Shown: piece by piece, positions 1 to 5,353 of the stretch
How positions within the stretch are numbered: position 1 is the first letter of the stretch
Layout: each line of letters begins with the position of its first letter
Assembly (NCBI GenBank): GCA_030706285.1
Contig: JAUZOU010000224.1
Location: 1 to 5,353, forward strand
Reading direction: 5' to 3'
Source of the DNA: Bacteroidota bacterium
GTDB taxonomy: Bacteria; Bacteroidota; Bacteroidia; Bacteroidales; UBA1402
Length of the DNA stretch: 5,353 nt
Translations under genes and position numbers: made by a program
The notes under the pieces: generated by a model
Database searches by the model: none
The model's input: only the letters and a program-made list of their open reading frames with translations
What the model was told of the DNA's origin: nothing

Positions 1-341
1 CTCATCAGAAAACGCTTCATAGACAAACTGGACCTTGCCGTCAGACCTTTCTCGTAAATGACAGGAGGCTCTCCCAGATTACGAAGGATCCGGTTGATGC
101 GTTTGGTCGTGTCGGGCCCGGATAAGTTATACCATGCCAGATTCAGTCTAAAAAGGCCAAGGAATCGCTCATTCGGTTCCTGATGGAGGTATTGACGGAT
201 TTCCGATGTTGGAGGCAAGTCTTTCTCTGTCCTGAATGCTACCTTATTCAGCAAATAATCACCTTCAGGTACGTATTTCAGCGAATTACAAGCAACCAAC
301 AACAGGAAAAACGGCAAAAGTAGCCAAGTCTTTCTGAGCAT
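1..341 (-). CDS. TamL-like BamA/TamA-family outer-membrane assembly lipoprotein, N-terminal part (3' end outside window)
   Basis: Only the first 113 codons are in the window; the frame is open to the left edge. The ATG is at 341-339. Residues 5-17 form a hydrophobic signal segment ending in a lipobox (L15-V-A-C18), so the mature protein should start at lipidated Cys18. After it come K-Y-V-P-E-G-D-Y-L-L (22-31), P-N-E-R-F-L-G (56-62), W-Y-N-L-S-G (70-75) and G-E-P-P-V-I-Y (90-96). I recognise this series from the start of Bacteroidota TamL-type proteins, which are lipid-anchored members of the BamA/TamA family with POTRA domains followed by a membrane beta-barrel. The expected role is insertion or assembly of outer-membrane proteins; this is inferred from family, and the barrel is not visible here. 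It is divergent from the TrmH-family gene, an arrangement I recall from other Bacteroidales. Confident on family, less so on exact subfamily. Confidence 0.85.
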   Translation of the reverse strand, partial: MLRKTWLLLPFFLLLVACNSLKYVPEGDYLLNKVAFRTEKDLPPTSEIRQYLHQEPNERFLGLFRLNLAWYNLSGPDTTKRINRILRNLGEPPVIYEKGLTARSSLSMKRFLM

Positions 342-368
342 AGATATCAACGTTTTTTATCCCTTACG

Positions 369-401
369 CAAATGTACATTATTCTTCAAAAAGTAATGAA
401 A
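369..401 (-). promoter_or_regulatory. Bacteroidota-type promoter for the tamL-like gene
   Basis: Read on the minus strand, TACATTTG (376-369) is an exact match to the Bacteroidota -7 element TAnnTTTG. TTTC (401-398), one mismatch from the TTTG -33 element, lies 21 nt upstream. Transcription would start near 365, giving a leader of about 24 nt before the ATG at 341. The match is by eye only. Confidence 0.5.
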
Positions 402-414
402 TTGCTTGCACTAA

Positions 415-446
415 TTTCGGAAACTTTAATTTCTTTCGTAGTTTTG
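415..446 (+). promoter_or_regulatory. Bacteroidota-type promoter for the TrmH-family methyltransferase gene
   Basis: TAGTTTTG (439-446) matches the -7 consensus TAnnTTTG exactly, and TTTC (415-418) lies 20 nt upstream as a one-mismatch -33 element. Transcription would start near 450, leaving a leader of only about 8 nt to the ATG at 458 or 14 nt to the ATG at 464. This favours the second start. It sits back to back with the minus-strand promoter in the same short intergenic region. Confidence 0.5.
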
Positions 447-463
447 CCCGCAAAAGAATGGCT

Positions 464-1237
464 ATGCTTAATAAGGCGACGCAAAAATGGATCCGGTCTC
501 TGGAACAAAAGAAATATCGTCAGGAACTCGGACTGTTTCTGGCTGAAGGGAACAAACTGACGGAAGATCTGCTGTCCCTGCTTCCCTGCAGGCTCCTGGT
601 TGCCACTCAGGCATGGTCGGCCGCTCATGAACAGATTAAAGTCAACGAGCGGATCGTCACGGACCAGGAAACGTTGAACCATCTCAGTTTACTGAAACAT
701 CCACAGGAAGTACTTGGCGTTTTTGAAATTCCGGATTATTCCATCCAACCTCAGGATCTGAACGGAAAAATAAGCCTGGCATTGGACAACATCCAGGATC
801 CGGGAAACCTGGGCACTATTCTGCGCATTGCAGACTGGTTCGGAATCGATCAGGTGATCTGTTCCATCGGTACTGCCGATGCCTTCAATCCAAAGACTGT
901 GCAAGCAACCATGGGCGCCATCGGAAGAATCAAACTTTGTTATACGGATCTTTGTTCGTTTTTATCCCAAACAACGTTACCTATTTTTGGTACGTTTCTG
1001 GAAGGAAAAATTATTTATGATTGTCCGTTGCCGGCAGAAGGAATCATCGTTATGGGAAACGAAGGCAACGGCATATCAGCAGAAGTAGCCTCGCTGGTAA
1101 CGGAAAAATTGTTTATTCCCGATTTTCCTGCCGGAAAGTCAGGTTCCGAATCCCTGAACGTGTCTGTCGCAACGGCTATCGTTTGCTCTGAATTCCGGCG
1201 CAGGGCTTACGGACAGACCTCAAACAGCCGGGTTTGA
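464..1237 (+). CDS. SpoU/TrmH-family RNA 2'-O-ribose methyltransferase
   Basis: A 257-residue SAM-dependent methyltransferase of the SPOUT (trefoil-knot) class, which methylates the 2'-OH of a ribose in rRNA or tRNA in the cytoplasm; the target nucleotide cannot be read from sequence. The N-terminal part (about 1-90, with A-E-G-N-K-L at 27-32) resembles the substrate-binding domain of the RlmB/TsnR group. The catalytic domain follows, with all three SpoU motifs. Motif 1 is at 108-123 (D-N-I-Q-D-P-G-N-L-G-T-I-L-R, with N115 and catalytic-type R121). Motif 2 is at 195-204 (I-V-M-G-N-E-G-N-G-I). Motif 3 is around 229-238 (E-S-L-N-V-S-V-A-T-A). Length is normal for the family. I chose ATG 464 because homologues typically start M-[LI]-x-K; an in-frame ATG at 458 adds only Met-Ala. 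Its 3' end overlaps the convergent gene by 31 bp. Family certain, specific substrate unknown. Confidence 0.93.
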   Translation: MLNKATQKWIRSLEQKKYRQELGLFLAEGNKLTEDLLSLLPCRLLVATQAWSAAHEQIKVNERIVTDQETLNHLSLLKHPQEVLGVFEIPDYSIQPQDLNGKISLALDNIQDPGNLGTILRIADWFGIDQVICSIGTADAFNPKTVQATMGAIGRIKLCYTDLCSFLSQTTLPIFGTFLEGKIIYDCPLPAEGIIVMGNEGNGISAEVASLVTEKLFIPDFPAGKSGSESLNVSVATAIVCSEFRRRAYGQTSNSRV

Positions 1238-1254
1238 CCTGTCAGCCGTAAAGC
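1205..1254. terminator. Long imperfect hairpin at the tail-to-tail gene overlap, possible bidirectional transcription end
   Basis: About 18 base pairs form within 50 nt. The apical stem is TCAAAC (1220-1225) with GTTTGA (1232-1237) around a 6-nt loop. Below it ACAG (1213-1216) pairs with CTGT (1239-1242), TTACGG (1207-1212) with CCGTAA (1246-1251), and GC (1205-1206) with GC (1253-1254). The interruptions are a 3x1 internal loop, a 3-nt bulge (1243-1245) and a 1-nt bulge (1252). The structure contains the stop codons of both converging genes. Neither strand has a following T-run, so it is not a canonical intrinsic terminator; a role in ending or protecting the two transcripts is inference. 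Confidence 0.4.
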
Positions 1255-1590
1255 AGACAAATCCAGCTGTTCCAGACACCAGACAGACTGACAGCAGCCA
1301 CACTGCAACGACGGCATAGACGGAACATGATTGAGGCAATCGAACACGTTCCATTCAGCATGAAATGTCTGACATTCCAGCAGCCAATCCAAGGCATCTT
1401 CGACAGCCGGCACGTCATCCGATAAACGGAAGGCAGGCAATAAAATACCATTCAAATAAATGGTAGAGGCGGTTTCATCCGATAATGGCTTCATGGAGAG
1501 AACAACGCCATCCGGAGCCATAAACAGAACATGGTTCTTCAACACCTGACCGGTTCCCTGATACAGATAGTGTGCCGCAAAACCCTTCAT
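1207..1590 (-). CDS. Small cysteine-rich protein resembling an amidohydrolase without its catalytic barrel
   Basis: A 127-residue predicted protein, last gene of the minus-strand cluster, 44 bp after the DUF4296 gene. Residues 1-54 (starting M-K-G-F-A-A-H-Y-L-Y and ending N-G-I-L-L-P-A-F) look like the N-terminal beta-sandwich half of metal-dependent amidohydrolases. In that family this stretch runs straight into the TIM barrel with its H-x-H metal ligands. Here it passes instead into R-L-S-D-D, and no H-x-H or other barrel motif follows. The last part (106-125, L-E-Q-L-D-L-S then L-R-L-T-G-Q-T) resembles the closing strands of the same beta-sandwich. Seven cysteines lie at 73, 85, 97, 99, 100, 105 and 126. 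I chose ATG 1590; a TTG at 1623 would add 11 residues, but the family-like start is at the ATG. It may be a decayed or internally deleted amidohydrolase, or a stand-alone small domain. Hydrolase activity is not expected. Homology call is from memory of the family. Confidence 0.6.
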   Translation of the reverse strand: MKGFAAHYLYQGTGQVLKNHVLFMAPDGVVLSMKPLSDETASTIYLNGILLPAFRLSDDVPAVEDALDWLLECQTFHAEWNVFDCLNHVPSMPSLQCGCCQSVWCLEQLDLSALRLTGQTRLFEVCP

Positions 1591-1634
1591 GAATTCCGTA
1601 TTATGCTGTTGCGCCGGAAACAAGCCTGTACAGG

Positions 1635-2384
1635 TTAATCTTTAAAATGAGGAGCATCCGGACGTTGAGTGGGATCTTGCCTGCCCTGAACTTGAATAAT
1701 CTGGCCTTTCTCGTTTCGAATAATGATACCTTGCGAGGACCTCATGGTATCGGCTGGTTTGACGGCCGGATGTTGAGCCGGTGTTGCCGTTTGAGCAGGG
1801 CTGGCGGCCATCGGTACTGATGACATTTTTCTGTTTGGCTTCGGCTTAAGCAAAGGCCTCCGCAGCCATCGACCGGCAGCCCACTCTCTGACAGAATCCA
1901 AACAATAGCTGTGGGTCAGCTTTGCCGTATCCGGTCTGATCATAAACCGTTCATACCAATTCTTTGTCTTGGCACTATCACGAACGATGAGCTGTTCAAC
2001 CGTATAACTGAATGACCCAACCGTCTGAGCTTCCTGGATCGACTGAATATAGGCATCCAGTCGTTTACCGATCTTTTCGTACATCCGGCTATAGGTCCTC
2101 AGATTTTTGCTGTAATAGGCAACCGACTTAAAAAAACACGCTTCCGTTACCCGGTGTTTTCGAAGCACAGACCGGTACGATAAATCCCTGAAGTATTCCG
2201 CATCGAGTCCTTGACTCCATTGGTCAGGCAATGGTCCGTACATTCCGTCAGTCATGGCTTCGGTCATATGAATTTCATACAACAAATCCATCATCTCTTT
2301 TTTGGGCAGTACATCCTTTGGCCTGCATGAGGCAAACAGGCAAACCAACAAAAGCAGCCCGATATAACGATAACGACTTGGCAT
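1635..2384 (-). CDS. DUF4296 domain-containing lipoprotein
   Basis: A 249-residue predicted lipoprotein. Residues 7-19 form the signal segment, ending in the lipobox L16-F-A-S-C20, so it would be lipidated at Cys20 and cut by LspA, which the adjacent upstream gene encodes 5 bp away. Right after the cysteine, R-P-K-D-V-L-P and K-E-M-M-D-L-L-Y-E-I-H-M-T-E-A (29-43) are typical of DUF4296, a Bacteroidota-specific domain of unknown function. It probably extends to about 110 through the helical stretch F-F-K-S-V-A-Y-Y-S-K-N-L (84-95). Beyond 170 the protein is Pro/Ala/Gln-rich low complexity (about 180-212), probably disordered, ending in a polar tail. No catalytic motif is visible and the function is unknown. 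No Shine-Dalgarno sequence precedes the ATG. Confidence 0.88.
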   Translation of the reverse strand: MPSRYRYIGLLLLVCLFASCRPKDVLPKKEMMDLLYEIHMTEAMTDGMYGPLPDQWSQGLDAEYFRDLSYRSVLRKHRVTEACFFKSVAYYSKNLRTYSRMYEKIGKRLDAYIQSIQEAQTVGSFSYTVEQLIVRDSAKTKNWYERFMIRPDTAKLTHSYCLDSVREWAAGRWLRRPLLKPKPNRKMSSVPMAASPAQTATPAQHPAVKPADTMRSSQGIIIRNEKGQIIQVQGRQDPTQRPDAPHFKD

Positions 2385-2389
2385 GATGA

Positions 2390-3055
2390 TTACTTGATGA
2401 CCGGTTTCTCTTCTTTCTCAGGGGCGGTGGTTGTCTCTTTTTTGGAAGTTGTTACATCCGATAAATCTTTGCGGAAGAACAGCAACAGCAGAATGATGCC
2501 ACAAGTAATGGAACTATCGGCCAGATTGAATATAGGCCTGAAGAAAACCAGTTGATCACCCCCGACAAATGGCATCCAGTGAGGCCAATAAGTGTCAATC
2601 AGCGGGAAATACAGCATATCAACCACTTTGCCGTAAAAGAATGAACCGTATCCGCCGGCTGCCGGGAACAACGTCGCTATCTGTCCATAACTGTCGTTGA
2701 AAATCAATCCGTAAAACAGGCAATCAATGATATTGCCAATGGCTCCGGCAATAATCAGGGCAATACAGACACAATAACCGATCCGCGTTTCTTCTTTTTT
2801 GCAGATGCGGTGGAGGTACCAAATCAGTACCCCGGCTGCCACTAACCTGAAAAATGTCAGGAAGAACTTGTCAAACAGTTCAATTCCAAATGCCATCCCG
2901 TTGTTCTCTGTAAAATACAGATAGAACCAATCAGTAATGCGGATATTGTCGTGTAAAGGCAGATGCGTCTTGATCCAGATCTTCAGAACCTGGTCCGCAA
3001 TCAGCACGAAAAGGACCACGCCAGCGGCAATCCAGCCTTTTGAGCGTTTGGACAT
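2390..3055 (-). CDS. lspA: Lipoprotein signal peptidase II (prolipoprotein signal peptidase)
   Basis: A 221-residue inner-membrane aspartic peptidase that removes the signal peptide from diacylglyceryl-modified prolipoproteins just before the lipidated cysteine. Four hydrophobic segments are visible, at about 8-25, 62-81, 93-112 and 178-194. Conserved family blocks are present: D21-Q22 in the first helix, E-N-N-G-M-A-F-G (50-57), G-N-I-I-D (107-111), and the two catalytic aspartates, D146 in G-K-V-V-D-M and D180 in F-N-L-A-D-S-S-I. It is longer than the roughly 165-residue E. coli enzyme. The extra length comes from loop insertions between the third and fourth segments (about 117-165), usual in Bacteroidota as I recall, and a charged Lys/Glu/Thr tail after 195. 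It starts 3 bp after the dksA-like stop and ends 5 bp before the DUF4296 lipoprotein gene, so co-transcription is near certain. Confidence 0.96.
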   Translation of the reverse strand: MSKRSKGWIAAGVVLFVLIADQVLKIWIKTHLPLHDNIRITDWFYLYFTENNGMAFGIELFDKFFLTFFRLVAAGVLIWYLHRICKKEETRIGYCVCIALIIAGAIGNIIDCLFYGLIFNDSYGQIATLFPAAGGYGSFFYGKVVDMLYFPLIDTYWPHWMPFVGGDQLVFFRPIFNLADSSITCGIILLLLFFRKDLSDVTTSKKETTTAPEKEEKPVIK

Positions 3056-3058
3056 GGG

Positions 3059-3436
3059 CTATTTTTTCTCGTTTTTAGCTTCGATCGTCAACGTCGCATG
3101 AGGCACGGCCCGTAATCTTTCTTTTGGAATGAGCTGACCGGTTTCACGACAGATGCCGTATGTTTTGTTTTCTATCCGTACCAAGGCAGCTTCAAGATGC
3201 TGGATGAATTTCATCTGGCGTTGTGCCATCCGGCCGGTCTCTTCTTTCAGAGAGGTATTGGCACCTTCTTCAAATACTTTGAAAGTAGGCGATGTATCCA
3301 TCACATCATTCCCGTCCATATTGGTGACGCTGGCTTTCAGCTGTTCATAGTCTTCCCGGGCTTTTTGGAGTTTTTCTTCAATAATCTGACGAAACTCTTC
3401 CAATTCGGCGTCTGAATATCTGATTTTTTCTGACAT
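3059..3436 (-). CDS. DksA/TraR-family transcription regulator with degenerate zinc finger
   Basis: A 125-residue DksA/TraR-type protein, expected to insert a coiled coil into the secondary channel of RNA polymerase and modulate initiation, often together with ppGpp. The two helices of the coiled coil run at about 8-40 and 55-90. Their tip has D-V-M-D-T-S (44-49), where classical DksA has an acidic D-x-x-D-x-A tip. The C-terminal globular part (93-120) is Y-G-I-C-R-E-T-G-Q-L-I-P-K-E-R-L followed by V-P-H-A-T-L. It keeps the fold signature but only one of the four zinc cysteines (C96), as is usual in Bacteroidota members I recall. I chose ATG 3436 (M-S-E-K); a TTG at 3463 would add nine residues with no family support. 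It is separated from the upstream ileS by 139 bp and from downstream lspA by 3 bp. Confidence 0.92.
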   Translation of the reverse strand: MSEKIRYSDAELEEFRQIIEEKLQKAREDYEQLKASVTNMDGNDVMDTSPTFKVFEEGANTSLKEETGRMAQRQMKFIQHLEAALVRIENKTYGICRETGQLIPKERLRAVPHATLTIEAKNEKK

Positions 3437-3575
3437 AATACATTTTATTAAATGAACTAACAACTAGAAAATCGGATCAACCACTACGAAAAATAATTTG
3501 CGAATATAAACAATATATATGTACCCTGTACGAATATTCTCAAAAAAAGCAGGTTAAAAAACCATTCAAAAAAGG
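3437..3575. other. AT-rich gap between ileS and the dksA-like gene with an imperfect inverted repeat
   Basis: This 139 bp stretch holds no gene. It contains T-tracts on the minus strand just after ileS and an imperfect 10-bp-arm inverted repeat at 3515-3537 (GTAC arms around CCT, 8 of 10 pairs). It also has one-mismatch -7 candidates on the minus strand (TATATTCG, 3508-3501; TATTTTTC, 3495-3488). None of these has a well-spaced -33 element, so a separate dksA promoter here is plausible but not demonstrated. Confidence 0.5.
3542..3563 (-). terminator. Weak candidate terminator after ileS
   Basis: Twelve bases after the ileS stop, on the minus strand, GGTT and AACC can pair around a TTTT loop (3563-3552), followed after TGC by seven Ts (3548-3542). 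A four-pair stem is too short for a strong intrinsic terminator, so partial read-through from ileS into the dksA-like gene is likely. Confidence 0.3.
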
Positions 3576-5353
3576 TCAGGCTTTATCAACCAAAATCTTT
3601 ATTTCAAGTCCCTCAATATCAATAGGAGCCGCTGCTTCAGACACATCACCAAACCGAATCATCACGGACAGCGTCTGAACTTTGATGTACTCATTCCATT
3701 TGTCAACCGCCTTGGCCATTTCATCATTAGGACTGATCGTCACATTGATTTTATCTGTGATTTCAAATCCACTTGATTTACGGAGGTTCTGAATCCGGTT
3801 CACCAATTCACGGGCAAGTCCTTCCAGCCGCAAGTCTTCCGTCACTGTGACTTCCAGTGCGACGGTCAACCTTCCTTCATTAGCTACCAGCCAACCCGGA
3901 ATGTCTTCAGACAAAATCTCCACATCACCGGCATCGACACGGATAACCTGACCATCGAGGGCCAAATCGATGAACGATTGTTTTTCGAACGTGATGATCG
4001 CTTCCTGAGACATGGTGGTCAATTGATTGGCAACTTGCTTCATTAGCTTGCCACATTTCGGGCCGAGTTTCTTGAAATCCGGCTTAATGCGTTTGACAAG
4101 GATGCCGGCTGTATTATCGACAAAATGGAGGTCCTTCACATTCACCTCATTCAAAATCAGACTGCTGACTGCTTCAATATGGGCTTTCTGTTCTTCATCG
4201 ACAGCTGGGATCATGATCTCCAGCAATGGTTGACGCACCTTGATGCCGACTTTACGGCGAAGCGCCAGAATCATGGAAGAAATCTGCTGAGCTATCTGCA
4301 TGCGGGTTTCAAGGTTGAGATCGATCAGCTTGCTGTCGGCAACCGGGAAATCAGCCAGGTGAACGGAGAAAGACGGATCGTTTCCGCTGACAGTGTTCAG
4401 GTCCGAAAATAATTTATCGGCATAAAACGGAGCAATCGGTGCCATTAGCCGTGAAACGGTTTCCAGACAGGTATACAAGGTCTGATAAGCGGCCAGCTTG
4501 TCTTCGTTGCAGCCGCCCCCCCAAAACCGTTTCCGGTTCAGGCGCACATACCAGTTACTAAGATTTTCAGTCACAAAATCACTGATGGCACGGCCTGCGC
4601 GCGTAGGCTCGTACGTTTCGTAACAGGTGTCTACTTCACGGATCAGGCTGTTAAGTTGGGATAAAATCCAACGGTCAATTTCAGGACGTTTTTCCACTGG
4701 AATGACAGCCTGCTGATTGACGAAACCATCGACATTAGCATATAAGGCAAAAAAGGAATAGGTGTTGTACAGCGTACCGAAGAATTTGCGGCGCACCTCT
4801 TCAATCCCCTCCGTATCGAATTTCAGATTGTCCCATGGAGAGGAATTGGTGATCATATACCACCTGACGGCATCGGAACCATACTTCTCAATGGTCGAAA
4901 ATGGATCAACCGCATTTCCAAGGCGTTTGGACATCTTGTTGCCATTCTTGTCCAGTACCAACCCGTTGGAAATGACATTTCTGAATGCCACAGAGTCAAA
5001 TGCCATGGTAGCAATGGCATGCAGCGTAAAAAACCAGCCTCTGGTCTGGTCGACACCTTCAGCTATGAAATCGGCCGGGAAGATTTCCCCGCTTTCGACC
5101 CGTTCCTTGTTCTCGAACGGATAATGCATCTGGGCATAAGGCATGGAACCGGAATCAAACCAAACATCAACCAAATCTGTTTCACGATGCATGGGTTTGC
5201 CGGATGCCGATACCAGTATGATGTTGTCAACATAGGGCCTGTGGAGGTCAATCAGTTGATAGTTTTCAGGCGAATAGTCACCAGGATTGAACGGTTTAAG
5301 AAAATTGGAAGCCATAAACCCGGCCTCGACGGACTTTTCGATGGCTTCATACA
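3576..5353 (-). CDS. ileS: Isoleucyl-tRNA synthetase, C-terminal 591 residues (5' end outside window)
   Basis: Charges tRNA-Ile with isoleucine in the cytoplasm. The frame is open to the right edge, and the HIGH motif and most of the editing domain lie outside. The Met encoded at 5315-5313 is internal, since twelve in-frame codons precede it in the window. Numbering from that Met, D-V-W-F-D-S-G-S (50-57) and E-G-V-D-Q-T-R-G-W-F (86-95) belong to the class I catalytic core. K-M-S-K-R (127-131, bases 4937-4923) is the ATP-binding loop. An anticodon-binding helical domain (about 211-365, with R-W-I-L-S-Q-L-N and N-W-Y-V-R-L-N-R-K-R-F-W) follows. The C-terminal region (about 390-579, with D-I-P-G-W-L-V-A-N-E-G and R-E-L-V-N-R-I-Q-N-L-R-K-S-S-G-F) is of the eukaryote-like type and has no zinc-binding cysteine cluster. 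KMSKR in place of KMSKS marks the IleS2-like class, generally less sensitive to mupirocin. No frameshift is seen in the visible part. Confidence 0.97.
   Translation of the reverse strand, partial: YEAIEKSVEAGFMASNFLKPFNPGDYSPENYQLIDLHRPYVDNIILVSASGKPMHRETDLVDVWFDSGSMPYAQMHYPFENKERVESGEIFPADFIAEGVDQTRGWFFTLHAIATMAFDSVAFRNVISNGLVLDKNGNKMSKRLGNAVDPFSTIEKYGSDAVRWYMITNSSPWDNLKFDTEGIEEVRRKFFGTLYNTYSFFALYANVDGFVNQQAVIPVEKRPEIDRWILSQLNSLIREVDTCYETYEPTRAGRAISDFVTENLSNWYVRLNRKRFWGGGCNEDKLAAYQTLYTCLETVSRLMAPIAPFYADKLFSDLNTVSGNDPSFSVHLADFPVADSKLIDLNLETRMQIAQQISSMILALRRKVGIKVRQPLLEIMIPAVDEEQKAHIEAVSSLILNEVNVKDLHFVDNTAGILVKRIKPDFKKLGPKCGKLMKQVANQLTTMSQEAIITFEKQSFIDLALDGQVIRVDAGDVEILSEDIPGWLVANEGRLTVALEVTVTEDLRLEGLARELVNRIQNLRKSSGFEITDKINVTISPNDEMAKAVDKWNEYIKVQTLSVMIRFGDVSEAAAPIDIEGLEIKILVDKA

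Noticed and set aside
386..682. 98-codon open frame on the minus strand across the start of the methyltransferase gene
   Set aside because: Antisense to a confidently identified gene; its product shows no recognisable family features, and it would cover both divergent promoter elements.
1591..1623. TTG start adding 11 residues to the small cysteine-rich protein
   Set aside because: The family-like N-terminus begins at the ATG at 1590; the extra residues look like untranslated sequence.
3437..3463. TTG start adding nine residues to the DksA-like protein
   Set aside because: The ATG at 3436 gives the expected M-S-E-K start, and the added residues come from AT-rich intergenic DNA.
3514..3520. 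TATATAT tract as a microsatellite or origin-like repeat
   Set aside because: Only seven bases, in AT-rich intergenic DNA, with no further copies or other origin features.
4762..5124. 120-codon plus-strand open frame inside ileS
   Set aside because: A shadow of the strongly conserved IleRS catalytic region on the opposite strand; no family features of its own.
5313..5315. ATG as a true start of a short IleRS-like protein
   Set aside because: The frame stays open with family-like residues (E-K-S-V-E-A-G-F) up to the window edge, so this is an internal methionine of a full-length ileS.
1..5353. Mobile element, CRISPR array, tRNA/rRNA gene or riboswitch
   Set aside because: No repeat-spacer pattern, transposase or integrase motif, terminal inverted repeats or recognisable structured RNA was seen; all genes are compact housekeeping or Bacteroidota core genes.

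Overview
The window is an ordinary chromosomal segment from a member of the Bacteroidota, most likely order Bacteroidales. Several things point there. The IleRS is of the eukaryote-like KMSKR type. The DksA/TraR protein is nearly cysteine-free. There is a DUF4296 lipoprotein and a lipoprotein-type BamA/TamA homologue (TamL). Genes lack Shine-Dalgarno sequences, and two sites match the Bacteroidota promoter pattern (TTTG-like, about 20 nt, TAnnTTTG). Base composition looks mid-range by eye. No mobile element, CRISPR array, tRNA or rRNA gene is visible.

Layout. Left edge: the first 113 codons of a tamL-like outer-membrane assembly gene on the minus strand, running off the window. A 116-122 bp divergent promoter region separates it from a plus-strand SpoU/TrmH-family RNA methyltransferase gene (464-1237). 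That gene converges tail-to-tail with a minus-strand cluster that fills the rest of the window. In transcription order (right to left) the cluster is: ileS (5' end outside the window), a 139 bp AT-rich gap, a dksA/traR-like gene, lspA, a DUF4296 lipoprotein gene, and a small gene resembling an amidohydrolase that lacks its catalytic barrel. dksA-lspA-DUF4296 are 3 and 5 bp apart and almost certainly co-transcribed; the small last gene follows after 44 bp.

How the genes fit together. LspA is the signal peptidase that matures lipoproteins. Two window products, the DUF4296 protein and the TamL-like protein, carry lipoboxes that would make them LspA substrates. IleRS, the TrmH-like enzyme and the DksA-like protein act in translation, RNA modification and transcription control.

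The points most worth a second look are two. One is the barrel-less, cysteine-rich 127-residue protein at the end of the cluster. The other is a long imperfect hairpin (1205-1254) that contains both stop codons where the two converging genes overlap by 31 bp. I found no convincing new multi-gene system. There is no gene-free stretch longer than about 140 bp.
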